Shown here in pieces: positions 9,495 to 20,709 of a stretch of DNA of 64,000 bases. The DNA is from Dissophora ornata. Its lineage: Eukaryota > Mortierellomycota > Mortierellomycetes > Mortierellales > Mortierellaceae. The notes under the pieces were generated by a model. That model searched no databases. It saw only the letters and a program-made list of their open reading frames with translations, and was not told the origin of the DNA. Location: assembly GCA_025201705.1 (NCBI GenBank), contig MU616587.1, positions 1 through 64,000 of the forward strand, read 5' to 3'. The position numbers and the translations under genes are program-made. Position 1 is the stretch's first letter; every line of letters starts with the position of its first letter.

Positions 9495-12400
9495 ATGGTT
9501 AACTTTACCATCGACCAAATCCGCGCCTTGGTAAGTCTTCTCTTCCTGTTTTAATTCCCACCGTAGATAGTTACTACTCCCTACGGGTTGCTTGGCAGAT
9601 CAGTGCAGGGGAATGACCTCGTGAATGAGAATGGCAGGCTAGGGTGCCGGGGCCACATTTCTCAGGCAGCGATGAGCACTTTATTTTCGACGCCTTTGTT
9701 CTTATTCCAGACTCCGTCGTCTCTTTGCTCTTTGCCCCCATGGGAAGCAGTCTCTCTTTATTCATTTGCCGTTTACTCAAAGTCAAACACCCCACACACA
9801 GAAAGTTTTTTTTCTCGTTGTTTCTTGCGAGAATGTTGGATTCACATTTGCATTCGCATTCGCATCATAAGCTCGATCTTGCTAAACCCTAGTCGACAAA
9901 AAAAAAAAAAAGAAAAGAAAAAAATGTTTCTCTTTGTCGCGAACGGAGTGCGTGTGAACGGAAATTTGTTGGCTCTAATGCAGGCGAATGACGCGTCCAG
10001 AGAGTGAGTGCGTGTTTTAGGTTGGGAAAGTGCCGGTCAGCTGAGTTGAGGCGCAAATGTCAAGTAGCATAGAAAACGAATGATAATAATTACGGCAATG
10101 GGAACACGGGACACAAACGAGGGAAAGCAAAATAATAAAAGAGCGCTCCAGAGGGTCCGTGTGCTGGACGTGGGGTCGGGGAAGAAGAAGGTTCCCGCAT
10201 GCACACAATGCGATCCATTTGTCAGTCCACCTTCTCCACACTTGACAACCCCACATTTAACATTCAATTAAACACGCACAGAAAATATGAGCGTGGGAAT
10301 CGCATTGCAAAATAAGAGAGAGAGAGAGACGTCCCTATCCTTCTTCCATTGACACACACACACTCACCTGCAAAGACTGCCTGTTGTGGATCACTAACTG
10401 ACCATGCGTTCTTCCTCTCTCTTTATGCTCTCTTGACTACGGTCAATAGATGGACAAGGTTACAAATGTTCGTAACATGTCTGTCATTGCTCACGTCGAT
10501 CACGGAAAGTCGACCTTGACGGATTCCCTGGTCTCCATGGCCGGTATTATCTCTTCTGCTCGTGCTGGAGAAGCCCGTTTCACGGATACCCGTCAAGACG
10601 AGCAGGACCGTGGTATCACCATCAAGTCAACTGCCATCTCCCTGTTCTTCGAGATGACCGAGGATGACCTCACGGATGTCAAGCAAAAGTCTGATGGTAA
10701 GAAGTAGCACATCCCACTTTCAACGATAAATTATCAATATTTGAAGCACGACAACAGCATACTAACCAAAGCTATCTTTCAACCCTGTACTTTTCCTCCA
10801 GGAACTGCATTCTTGATCAACTTGATCGATTCTCCTGGACACGTCGACTTCTCGTCCGAGGTTACTGCCGCTCTTCGTGTCACTGATGGTGCCTTGGTCG
10901 TCGTCGACTGCGTTGACGGTGTGTGTGTCCAGACCGAGACTGTCTTGCGTCAAGCCCTGGGCGAGCGTATCAAGCCCGTCGTCGTCATCAACAAGGTCGA
11001 TCGCGCCCTTCTCGAGTTGCAGGTCAACAAGGAGGATTTATACCAGTCCTTCTCCCGTACCATTGAATCCGTGAACGTCATCATTGCCACCTACAACGAC
11101 GAAACTCTTGGTGATTTACAGGTGTACCCCGAGCAAGGAACCGTTGCCTTTGCTTCTGGTCTCCATGGATGGGCCTTCACGATCCGTCAGTTCGCTCAGC
11201 GTTACTCCAAGAAGTTTGGTGTCGATCGCCAGAAGATGATGGGCAAACTTTGGGGCGAGAACTACTTCAACTCAGCTACCAAAAAGTGGTCTGCCAAGAA
11301 CACCGATGCCGATGGCAAGCCCTTGGAGCGTGCCTTCAACATGTTCGTATTGGACCCCATCTTCAGGCTGTTCGATACCACCATGAACAAGAAGAAGGAA
11401 GATGTCTTAGCCCTCTTGGAGAAGCTCAGCATCACCTTGAAGACTGAGGAGAAGGAGTTTGAGGGCAAGCTGCTGCTCAAGACCATCATGAAGAAATTCT
11501 TGCCCGCAGGCGAGGCCCTCATGGAGATGCTTGTCATTCACTTGCCCTCGCCCGTCACCGCCCAGAAGTATCGTGCTGCAACCTTGTACGAGGGTCCGTT
11601 GGATGATGAATGTGCCAAGGGTATTGCTGCCTGTGACCCCAACGCCCCCCTCATGTTGTACGTCTCCAAGATGGTCCCTACTTCTGATAAGGGTCGCTTT
11701 TACGCTTTCGGTCGTGTCTTCTCTGGTACCGTCCGTGCTGGTCTCAAGGTCCGCATCCAAGGTCCCAATTACACTGTTGGATCCAAGAGCGATCTGTTCG
11801 TCAAGTCTGTTCAGCGTATTGTATTGATGATGGGTCGGTATGTGGAGCCCATTGAGGACTGCCCCGCCGGTAACATTGTCGGTTTAGTCGGCGTTGACCA
11901 GTTCTTGCTCAAGTCCGGAACCATCACCACATCCGACACTGCCCATAATCTCAAGGTCATGAAGTTCTCTGTTTCGCCCGTCGTGCAGGTCGCCGTCGAG
12001 TGTAAGAATGCTGCTGATCTGCCAAAGTTGGTCGAGGGTCTGAAGCGTCTCTCAAAGTCGGATCCTTGTGTACTCTGCTTCACCTCTCCCACAGGAGAGC
12101 ATATTGTTGCCGGCTCCGGAGAGTTGCATCTTGAGATTTGCTTGAAGGATCTGGAGGAGGACCACGCTCAGATTCCTATTCGGAAGTCTGATCCCGTCGT
12201 CCAGTACAAGGAGACTGTCCAGGCCGAGTCCTCAGTCATCGCCCTTGCAAAGTCTCCTAACAAGCACAACCGTCTCTTCGTCAAGGCCGCTCCCATCGGT
12301 GAGGAACTATCGGATGCCATTGAGGACGGTAAAGTCGGTGCTCGTGACGAGCTCAAGGCCCGTGCTCGTGTCCTTTCCGACGACTTTGGGTGGGATAATG

Positions 12401-13044
12401 CTGAGGCCCGTAAGATCTGGTCGTTCGGACCCGACGGCACAGGGCCAAACGTTCTCGTTGATCTCACAAAGGGAGTTGCTTACCTGAACGAAATCAAGGA
12501 CTCGTGTGTGGCCGCCTTCCAGTGGGCTACTCGTGAGGGTGTGTTTGCGGACGAGCAGATGCGTGGATGCCGTTTCAACGTTATGGATGTCGTGCTCCAT
12601 GCTGATGCTATCCATCGCGGTGGTGGACAAATCATCCCAGCGTGCCGTAGCGCCATCTATGCATCGGCAATGCTTGCTGAACCTGGCATGATGGAGCCCA
12701 TTTACTTGGTGGAGATTACGTGCCCCGAGGTAGCCATTGGAGGTATCTACGGTGTGTTGAACAGACGTCGTGGCAACATTATTGGTGAAGAGCAGCGTCC
12801 CGGTACACCGATGTACATTGTCAAAGCCCACTTGCCTATCGCAGAGTCGTTCGGTTTCACGTCGGATCTTCGCCAGGCAACTGGCGGTCAAGCCTTCCCC
12901 CAGTCTGTGTTCGATCACTGGGAGCTGCTCAATGGCACTCTGGGAGTGGACCTCAAGCTCGAGGCACTGGCCCTGAGCATTCGCAAGCGCAAGGGTCTCA
13001 AGATCGAGATGCCAAAGTTGGAGAACTTCATGGACAGACTTTAA
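9495..13044 (+). CDS. EFT1: Translation elongation factor 2 (eEF2)
   Basis: Three exons (9495-9530, 10450-10696, 10802-13044) encode 841 aa, matching yeast eEF2 at 842. Exon 1 gives [12 protein letters not shown]. Exon 2 starts at the DK of [20 protein letters not shown] and carries the P-loop, followed by DRGITIKS. Exon 3 has the G3 motif [11 protein letters not shown] and the G4 motif NKVDRALLE. Near the end it has [12 protein letters not shown], whose second histidine is the residue expected to become diphthamide, the target of ADP-ribosylating toxins. The protein drives GTP-dependent translocation on the ribosome. Codons are strongly C/G-ending with few rare codons, unlike the neighbours, as expected for an abundant protein. 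Intron 1 (919 bp) after codon 12 is large and may contribute to expression. The C-terminal 60 residues diverge from yeast. Confidence 0.97.
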
Positions 13045-13283
13045 AGCGGGGTCTTTCTGCGCGTGTTGTTGATGATATCTACAATAATTCTTTGAAAAGT
13101 CTGTTCTCCCTTGCCGTTCACTTGTGTGCGCACCTCCATTCTTCTTTCTGTTTGTCGTAGTTAGCCTGTACAGTTTTAAAAAGAAAGAAGATCGAACCTC
13201 GAGTTGTATAAACTAAAAACATTTGTCTGTTTGCAACCATTGCCGCTGTTTGCATCGTGGGGATCTTTGATGTGTGTATTTAT

Positions 13284-16200
13284 TTATTCAGCAAGCGCCT
13301 TTCCCTGAGGTGAAGACGCTTTTGTCACGTCTTCGACATGGTCGCTGCCATCATGCTTTGTTTCCTTGTCAGTCCTTTGCCCGTGGTGGTCATCAGAGAC
13401 GACTGCATCAACAGCGATATCTCCAAAGGGATGTTTATGCTCAGTCTCGTCAACAATGTCATATTCCTGCACAAGGTCATTTTTGCTGTGGTCGTCCAAT
13501 CCCATGTCCTGTATATTCTCCTCTTTGGTCTCAACTTCAACTTCCACTTGCTCTTTACCAACCTCGTCCTCTACCTGCTCTTTACTAGCTCCATCCTTTG
13601 CCTGCTCGTCTCTAGCTCCATCCTCTACCTCTGTCAGTTGTTCGGCCTGCTTCTGCTCTGGCTCGACCTGCTCAAGGCGCTTCTCGCTCTGTCGCACATC
13701 CTCCGTGTCTGTTTCCACTCTCTTCATTCCCTCCAGCCTTTCCTCCTTCCTCTGTTCTTCAGCTTCACTATCCAGACTCTTCTTTTCCTCCTCTTTCTTC
13801 TCCTCATGTTGACGCTGTTCCTTCAGCCGCTGCATCTCCCACAGTTCCTCGTTCGACATTCTCAGCTTTGTGAGCGTTACTTTCATTTCTTCAATCTCTC
13901 GCATCCGCTCGACAGCCTGATCCAGTCTACGTTTCGCAGTCCAGGGATCCGGTAAAAAGAACGAGACACCATTTAGAGTTGTGACGACCAGTTCCTCGAG
14001 ACCGTCGTCGTTAAGATCTGCAGAAGAAATCCCATACACAGGAGTTGCAAATCGGCGATTCCAGGTCATGCCCCATTGAGAGATAGGAAGCGTGGGAAGA
14101 GGAGCATCAGGTTGTGCTGATGCATGATGGTATTGTGGAGGAGCATGAGAATAGTATGCAGTGGGTATGGAGGCACCTTTATATGAACCCTGAACTGGTG
14201 GAATTTCCTTGAAGACCATGAGTTGTCGACCGTAGGTGCCGGCCATGATCTCATTGCGGCCATCCCAATCTGCATCCATTATGTGGGCTGCGAGGATGCT
14301 GTCGTGATACGAGCATTCGGCGAGGTCAGAGCGTTGACTGAGTCCGTGCTTGTTGACATCACTGCAGGAACAAAAACGTGGTGTTAATTAGATTCTATGA
14401 ATACTTCTAGGGCCTGACGCTGACAATTGCCTGGTATTCCTGGTTTTGTGAGTGTCTGCTTTGGGCTTGTTTACCTGTAAATCCATGCCTGCTCGATTGC
14501 GCATGTGACCAACAAGTGAATACCAGGTTCCCTCTGTTGATGGTCACCGTCATTCGCCATGCCCTCCTGTGGTTCGCTTGTACCGGCTACTTTTGCGTCA
14601 AGTTGCTCAGCCTTTTCGCTCTGGCCCCTTCGATCCTGTCCGTCCTTCCTGTGATAGCCGCTTTGTCGCCGCCTCTGCCACTCTGCCTGTACACGAGACG
14701 TGAAAACGGAAAGGGTGGTGATAGGCGCAAATAAGACGATGGTATGGCTCTTCGCCCTTGCACGGTTCAACTTCAGAGTTTTAGCGTTCCTGGGAATGAC
14801 TCCAACATTTAAGGTCCCATTCTGTGTTCCCGCAGCAACGATTCGGCACGTCGGGTAGTCCTTGATGACGAGACTCAGCACACTATAATGACAGAGTGTA
14901 AACATTATGAGTTTCGAGTAAAAGTCAAGACATCTCAAACAATTCTCGTTCGCTGACTTTACCTACCAGTATTCACAGTAAGGGAACGAGGCAAGGACAG
15001 GGAAATGAGTTTCGATGAGTTGCTCTTCAAAGAGTCGCTCTCCTGACGAATTTGATTGTGATGGGTTCTGGACAAAATTATGGACGCAGCTGTCGCTCCC
15101 TGCTACGAGGATCGCCATATCGAAGGGATCGTGTTCCAATGGGGCGTGGATGATCTTTGTTGGTGCCCATGATATAGGTATGGACTGAACATCTGTAGTA
15201 TCTGGATGAGAGAGTAATGTTGGGGTGAAATACGAAAATATTAGCGACGCAGTAGTGTTTGACGAAATTGAAAAGTCCATGTGAGGGCATGGCCACGTAC
15301 TTGGAAGCCGGAGAAGTAGATCCTGGATGCTACTACCAAAGGAGTTGGCGCCGTAAACGCGTAATTCAAATTGTACTGGATCTTCGCCCTATATCGCAAT
15401 GAGGGGATTTCGATCCTGTTAGAAATGAATGTCTTGCGTCGTTGTTAATCCCAGTGTGATTGTCTCCGATTACCTTTGCAAGTGAGACAACGACGATCAG
15501 TTGACAGCCCCGTCCGTCCTTGCGCTCAAAAGCGTCCATGGAAATAATCTCCAGGTTAGGAACTGGAGCGGATGCGGCTGCTCCACCTTCCGGTGCTGCA
15601 GCTGTTGGTCCCATCGCAGTCCCTGGTATTGATGCCCCTGCAGCAGCTCCCGTTCCTGCTGCTGCTCCTGCAGTCGTTGCAGTTCCTCCCAGCGTGAACT
15701 CAAATGCCTCTTGAAATCCCATGAAGCATTTAATAGTTCCTCCGGCCGCGACCAGAACGTATCTCGCAGGAAGGTGATTATACGCAATATTGCTATTGCT
15801 GGTGAATACACAAGACCCATTCCCTCCATTCGACGCCAGTGGGGTAGTGCCTGTGTTTGCAGTAGAGAGTCCTTGATCATGCCCTGCAGTCGGCAGCGGC
15901 GGTGAAGCGTTTTCGAGCTCTTTGAGAACGACCAGCCCATAAATGTTTCTGAAGAACAAAAGATGAAGACGGTGCACAAGCTTGTCAATCCTTCAAATTG
16001 CCTTTAAATTTGTGCACTGCGAGCACCAACCCTGGATGAAGAGCAATTATGCACTCATACGTGCGTGCGCCTTTACTGAAGCGGGTAAAGCTTGCCTCGG
16101 TGTAGATGTCCTGCACGGGACATGAGTCTTGACAGGCCTGGGAGTGCACATGCACCGGCTGCTCTTCTGCTCCTTCAAAGACCCCTCTCTCTTCTCCGAG

Positions 16201-16404
16201 ATGGTGGCTAAATGGATCTTCGTGATCGTGGCTGTAGCGTTGGTGGCGCGCTTGCGAGTCGTCCGAAAGCCCAAAACTAAACGGGTGAAGTGGCGATGAA
16301 TGGCGGCTGCGATGGTCATGTCGGTGGTCGTGGTCGTCGGACTGGAAGAGGACGGGCGGGCCGTGCTGGCCGGGGGGGTAATAGGGATGGTCGTCCGTGT
16401 CCAT
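13284..16404 (-). CDS. KPTN: Kaptin-like (KICSTOR subunit homologue) with acidic coiled-coil extension
   Basis: Six exons (16404-16061, 15948-15474, 15388-15301, 15201-14967, 14882-14475, 14361-13284) give 875 aa, about twice human kaptin (436 aa). In animals kaptin sits with ITFG2, SZT2 and C12orf66 in KICSTOR, which tethers GATOR1 to lysosomes for amino-acid control of mTORC1; it was first described as an actin-associated protein. Family marks are ASFTRFSKGARTNIYGLV across the exon 1/2 junction, AAGTQNGTLNVG in exon 5, AWIYSDVNKHGL across exon 5/6, and two FG-GAP-like calcium-loop repeats, DADWDGRNEIMAGTYG (about 546-561) and ADLNDDGLEELVV (about 631-643). Residues 660 to 875 are an added E/K/Q-rich, probably coiled-coil tail, which is real in the sense that the frame is open and in phase. 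The N-terminus is histidine-rich. The exon 1 donor is the weakest boundary. Confidence 0.75.
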
Positions 16405-16695
16405 GGTTTACAGAGGTGAATGATCAACAAAGGTGGGAAGCATGGGGGACACGGTGCCATCAGACTGTGACAGCGAAGTGAAAGAAGGAAAAAAAAAGAA
16501 ATGAGTTCAGTGTTCGTCAACTGATCACTTCTTCATCGCCGTCAGGACACATTCCTCCCTTCCCGATTCTTGCATACCTTCCCCCATCACAAGCACAACG
16601 CATTCTAGACTGCTTGCTTTGTCCGCGTACTGCTGTCGCTCTTTTATCTCTTTGTTGCACTCGAACACCAATCATTCCGCTCTCCCCAATTATCC
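16405..16695. promoter_or_regulatory. Divergent promoter between kaptin and SAP30
   Basis: Only 291 bases separate the two start codons, so one region must carry both promoters. No TATA element is evident. Confidence 0.6.
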
Positions 16696-17406
16696 ATGGC
16701 TCCCAAACAAAAGGCAACCGATGCAGGGCCATCGTCCTCCTCGGGTGGCAAGCCCTCGACTTCGGGAGGAAACAGCCACTCCAACGATCGTCAGGGGAAT
16801 TCTGAACGCGGACATGGACACACGAACGGAGGCTCTGCCTCGGAACGTGGTGGCGGGCCAGGAACAAACGACCGGTCCTCCTCAGGGGCAGGACATGGCG
16901 TCGATAAGACTTTGGGCTCAAGCACTGGCGGGGCAGGCACGAAGCGGAAAGCAGAGATGCCCGTCATTACTGTAAGCGATATCGGACAGAGCAGATGCTG
17001 AAGACTTGAAAGCCAGTGCTTCGGACCTTGGGCACAACAAATCTTACAAACATTTGTCTTCCACTTCTTCTGCAACAACTCAAACATTGCAACGATCGGC
17101 GAAATCAAGTTGGAGTTCACGGACATGGATGTGGCAGCACTACGCCGGTATTGCCGGCTTAACAAGCTGAAGCCAAAGTCAAAGTCACGAGATGACCTTG
17201 TGGCAGCAGCGAGCAAGCATTGGAGCACCGTCAATGCCAAGGAAGTGGACAGTGTTGCCTACTTTCTTTTTGCAGTCAAGCATCGCCGTAAGTTCACACC
17301 CCAATCACACGAGCGGTTGTTTTCGAAGAGCCGGCAGAGCAAACTAATCGTGTGCCCTGTGTTCGTTATAGATAACGTGCTGAAGCTGACGATGCCCCTG
17401 CCTTGA
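16696..17406 (+). CDS. SAP30: SAP30-like subunit of the Sin3 histone deacetylase complex
   Basis: Three exons (16696-16971, 17110-17287, 17372-17406) encode 162 aa. Exon 1 is a disordered Ser/Gly-rich region ending in a basic patch (TKRKAE) that could be a nuclear signal. Exons 2-3 hold the Sin3-binding domain: an LRRYCRLNKLKPKSKSRDDL helix, then an AASKHW helix, then EVDSVAYFLFAVKHRHNVL and a short tail ending LTMPLP. This domain docks onto the PAH3 region of Sin3 and helps bring Rpd3-type deacetylase to chromatin. The zinc finger at the N-terminus of animal SAP30 is absent, as in other fungi. The exon 2 acceptor has a weak pyrimidine tract but is in phase and is the first AG after a long AG-free stretch. 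Confidence 0.9.
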
Positions 17407-17682
17407 GAAACGACCAACACTGAACAATCTTGAACCTGATTCGACGTGTTTTTTGAGTGGAGGGATGGGGTCGAGCACAGCAGAAAATAGTTTGGCTCCC
17501 AATATAGACGATTCACATGTGGCATCTACTCCGCCGCCTCTCCACAGTTTATTTTCTATTTTTCTACTTTTCTGTCGAACGAAACGAAATAGATCGCAAT
17601 ACGATATGCTTGATGCATCCTGAATTGATTCAAAGATATTCGTAGCTCCTCTTCCATTTACGGCCGATCCGTCTTTTGAATA

Positions 17683-18110
17683 TCAGTCAGAACACTGGGC
17701 ACCGTGTGTTTGTGCGTGTGTGTCTTCGCGGCGATCTATTTGCGTGACGTATAGACGGCGTTGCTTATCATTCGAACGAGGTTCCATTGCGAACAATGAC
17801 AGAGTCAGGAAGCATAGAAAGACTGCAGCACCTGGAGTGGGACATTGTACTGGTGGAGGGCATTGAACAAGGACATGGACCGTATTCTTTGGGGGTGTAT
17901 CGCCCACAACATCGAACATGTTGTCTAATGGAAGAAGCCCCTCGCTTGTTTCAAGAGAGTTGAGCGAAATCACCTTGTGATTATCCGCAGCGACAATGGG
18001 GACCGACACCTTTCAGAGGGTAAGCTTGTCGGCATCGATGTGTGAGCCTTCTGTGCCTTGATGAGCTTTTTGAGGTCATCAACAGAGTTAAAAGAGAGGC
18101 GCAGTCACAC
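17683..18110 (-). pseudogene. Crinkler (CRN)-type N-terminal domain, broken
   Basis: The minus strand shows the ubiquitin-like N-terminal module of Crinkler proteins in pieces: SVDDLKKLIKAQKA at about 18090-18050, DADKLTL, then VSVPIVAADNHKVISLN, and finally DNMFDVVGDTPPKNTVHVLVQ. Between the first two blocks the frame shifts. Just before VSVPIV a TGA at 18015-18013 stands where a Trp codon is usual (LTLW). No start codon and no C-terminal effector domain were found. Crinklers are modular proteins of oomycetes, Mortierella and arbuscular mycorrhizal fungi; function in saprotrophs is unclear. I read this as a decayed leftover. A sequencing error cannot explain both lesions easily. Confidence 0.7.
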
Positions 18111-18359
18111 GAAATCGGTCCGCCCACGACCACAGCAGCCATACTCAATCCCAACCTTCTTCATGCTTGTCTTCTGCAACAGGTGACTGGGCCCCGAAAG
18201 GGCGTTGCCTCCCTCATACCCCTTCTCTCCTGTTCAATAAACGGCATCGTTCCCAATATCCTTATCTCTGCAACTGTTCCTCTCTTCCTTCCTTTTTCTA
18301 GTTCTCTTCATTGCATCCAATTGTCTCATTCTTAACATTCATTTGCAACAAACATACAG
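18111..18359. other. Short spacer with no supported gene
   Basis: Sequence between the Crinkler remnant and the interrupted ORF. A plausible splice acceptor (ATACAG) lies near 18359 and may start the next reading frame. The upstream exons of that gene were not found. Confidence 0.3.
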
Positions 18360-19152
18360 TCAGGTAATTGTGACAACTTGTGATTGGGGCAAGTTTATTC
18401 TAGATCCTACTTCACGCAGGTGTTGTAAATACCGCAACAATAGTCATACTTCATACATTGCCATTGGAGTGAGGGACTTTAATTACTTGGTCACTGCTTT
18501 AGAGTCGGATGGAGTTGTGGCGATTGGGCCAGCCAGTTGTGCAGAATTTGCAGTCAACAACAACACCAAACTGTTCATGTCAAAGAAGCGAGTTGGCTCT
18601 TCTCTTGCAGGGACGGTTTCTGGACTAGCACAAGTTCGAAGCAACTTCGCTCATCCAATGTAACAGTAACAAGATGGAGCAGTGGAGGAGGCAGGGATCT
18701 AGGGAATAGTCAGGTGTCTAGAGAATAGGCAGGAACGAATGCCATTTATTGTACAGGAGAGGAGGGTTATTTATATGTGTAGTGTACAAGGAGGGAGGAA
18801 TGGTTATGGACGAGGTTACTATGAAACGGTTTGCAGAGACGCGGCGAATATACTGACTATGAAGCAGTAGGCAATATTGTTGCATCCAACCACCTATACA
18901 ACTAGACGAGGTGCCGCTGTTGGGTACGCTTCAATTTCGCAGCTTCCACTATCAGTTTTTACCCTTTGGATTCGTGGATTCAAGTTCTCCGAAGTATTCC
19001 ATCAACTGTGGGAGAGATCAAAAGAAGGAACCATTTCAACCGGCATAGCACTTCACTTGGACGATATCGAGCTTCCCGACGAGAACGATACCAAGAAAAG
19101 GCAGAAGATTGTCGAAGGCTGCGACCCCTCTTTGGAGCAAGCGATACCTTGA
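18360..19152 (+). pseudogene. Unknown ORF interrupted by a solo LTR
   Basis: An open frame runs from about 18360 into the LTR, where it hits TAA at 18661-18663. Immediately beyond the LTR the same frame resumes (18889 on) and stays open to the TGA at 19150-19152. If the LTR and one copy of its target duplication are ignored, the frame is continuous across the junction with no shift, which argues that the LTR landed in a coding exon. Roughly 190 codons are visible. I recognise no domain; the second part has a charged, hydrophilic end (DDIELPDENDTKKRQ). Whether the gene was functional before insertion, and where its first exons lie, is unknown. Confidence 0.5.
18659..18884 (+). mobile_element. 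Solo LTR with 5-bp target-site duplication
   Basis: A 226-bp segment starts TGTAACAGTAACAAG and ends ATTGTTGCA, so it has TG...CA ends and near-inverted termini TGTAACA/TGTTGCA. It is flanked by the perfect direct repeat TCCAA (18654-18658 and 18885-18889). No internal retrotransposon sequence is attached, so it is a solo LTR left by recombination. The same terminal sequences recur at 20483-20709. Confidence 0.85.
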
Positions 19153-19622
19153 TCGTGTGTCCTGGCAGTGCGGCAGAAAAAATACTTTCTGATCTTGCAA
19201 GACTTTTCTCCTCCGAAATTTCCAAACAGGGCGAAAAGGTGGCATGTAGGAACAATAGCTCCAACTGAAAAGCACGCGATAACATCTGCAGAATCTGGGA
19301 TGGAGATGTCCTGGGGTTTCTCAAATAATATGATAGTTTTGCAGAGATTGCTTATTCGCTATCGGTCAAGCCAAGAAAACGAAACAAGGAATCGAGTACA
19401 GCTCTGTCAATCTTGGTCCTGCCAAAAAAAAAAAATGAACAAAAACAACACCCTCCGCCAGAAAACAGAACTCTCTTGGAAAGAATGCACAACCTGAGAA
19501 TATTTTTTTTGGTACTGATGCTCAAGCATACTAATCTCAAAAACCGAGAACTGGTAGCTTTGGTGTCAGAGTTTCAGCATTCTGGGCACTCATGACCATG
19601 GATCTCGGCCAATGATCCACTC
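18890..19622. other. Accessory region downstream of the LTR
   Basis: After the 3' half of the interrupted ORF (to 19152), about 470 bases contain only short frames with no recognisable domain, and A-rich tracts near 19423-19440. Confidence 0.3.
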
Positions 19623-19624
19623 CT

Positions 19625-19805
19625 GCAATAGGAAGACAGGAACAAGTGTAGACAGAAGACAGGACTGGGTAGAGGCAGAAGACAGGAAGGGACAGGGACA
19701 AGAGTTGGAGCAATAATGGGGATTTTATTACTAGAACTACAGCCATATATTGGACTAGAGCTGACGTACGGGTGCTGACATACCCAAGCTGGCTAATCTG
19801 TTGCA
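19625..19805 (+). mobile_element. 5'-truncated LTR fragment
   Basis: About 180 bp closely match the 20483-20709 LTR from its GCAATAGGAAGACAG segment through to the shared end TAATCTGTTGCA. The first 35 or so bases of the LTR are missing and no target duplication is seen. Confidence 0.7.
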
Positions 19806-19860
19806 GTTCGGCATCGTGGTGGAAGGGCAAGGTTCAAGGGTCGAGGGGTCAGGGGTCAGG

Positions 19861-20222
19861 TGTCAAGGACAGGGCAGGCAGAATTCAGGAATTGTGTATA
19901 ACAGGGGCGAGTGTGCAGGGCTATGGTTGGTGTGAATTGTATTGCAGACTGACGTTCTGTGGACTATGGCTACAGAGTATTATACGCGACGTAGGACACT
20001 ACCTAGAGCGTACGTCTGTGGGAAACCCGTAGGGCACGCGTCTGTGATAAGGTTAGGCTAGAGGGAGAACAGGCGAGAGCCCGGGGTCTAGAACTTGTGC
20101 ATGTCGAATGAGCTCATTCCATTTCGCCCATTTGTTTCCTCATTCCCATTCCTCGACTTCTAGACCAGACGCGACCTAGAGCTGGACTCGTTCCAGACAC
20201 GATTCAGGCTCGGTTCGTGACA
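19861..20222. mobile_element. Candidate second LTR-like element
   Basis: The segment has short inverted ends TGTCA and TGACA, as LTRs do, and its reverse strand begins TGTCACGAACCGAGCC. The flanking 5-mers do not match, and no second copy exists in the window, so this is only a suggestion. Confidence 0.25.
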
Positions 20223-20482
20223 ATATTAACATTCACATTCATAGAAACTCAAACTCATATATCAATTTTTAATTTGGGGATAGATAGTGTTGAGCGTTGC
20301 TTTACTTCTCCTTCCTTTGGATAGACTTGAAAAACGCGTTTGGCGTTCCACCTTGCTTCATTGCGATCACCATCACCGTTTTCCCTCTGAAAATTCTGTC
20401 GTTCAATGTTGGTCCTTCAGCCTTCATGACCTCCTTCAGGGCAGCATAGATAATTCTTCACTTGAATATATTGGTTCCTGAA

Positions 20483-20709
20483 TGTAACAGTAACAAGAAG
20501 GAACAGTGGAGGAGTGCAATAGGAAGACAGAAACAAGTAGGGACAGAAGACAGGAACGAGAAGAAGCGGAGGATAGGGAGGGACAGGAACAAGAGTTGGA
20601 GCAATGATGGGGATCTTATTACTAGAACTACATCTATATATATATATATAGGTTGGATCTGGAGCTGACGTACGGGTACTGACATTCCCAAGCTAGCTAA
20701 TCTGTTGCA
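20483..20709 (+). mobile_element. LTR of the same family
   Basis: A 227-bp element shares the start TGTAACAGTAACAAGA and the end TGTTGCA with the solo LTR at 18659, and most of its body with 19625-19805. It contains a (TA)n run near 20636-20650. Flanking 5-mers (CTGAA and TCCCC) differ, so it may be one LTR of a deleted element or a rearranged copy. Confidence 0.7.

Noticed and set aside
13338..13955. Plus-strand hydrophobic frames rich in Leu/Phe/Ser
   Set aside because: They are the antisense of the E/K/Q-rich tail of the kaptin-like gene.
15520..15714. Plus-strand Ala/Pro-rich frame
   Set aside because: Antisense to exon 2 of the kaptin-like gene.
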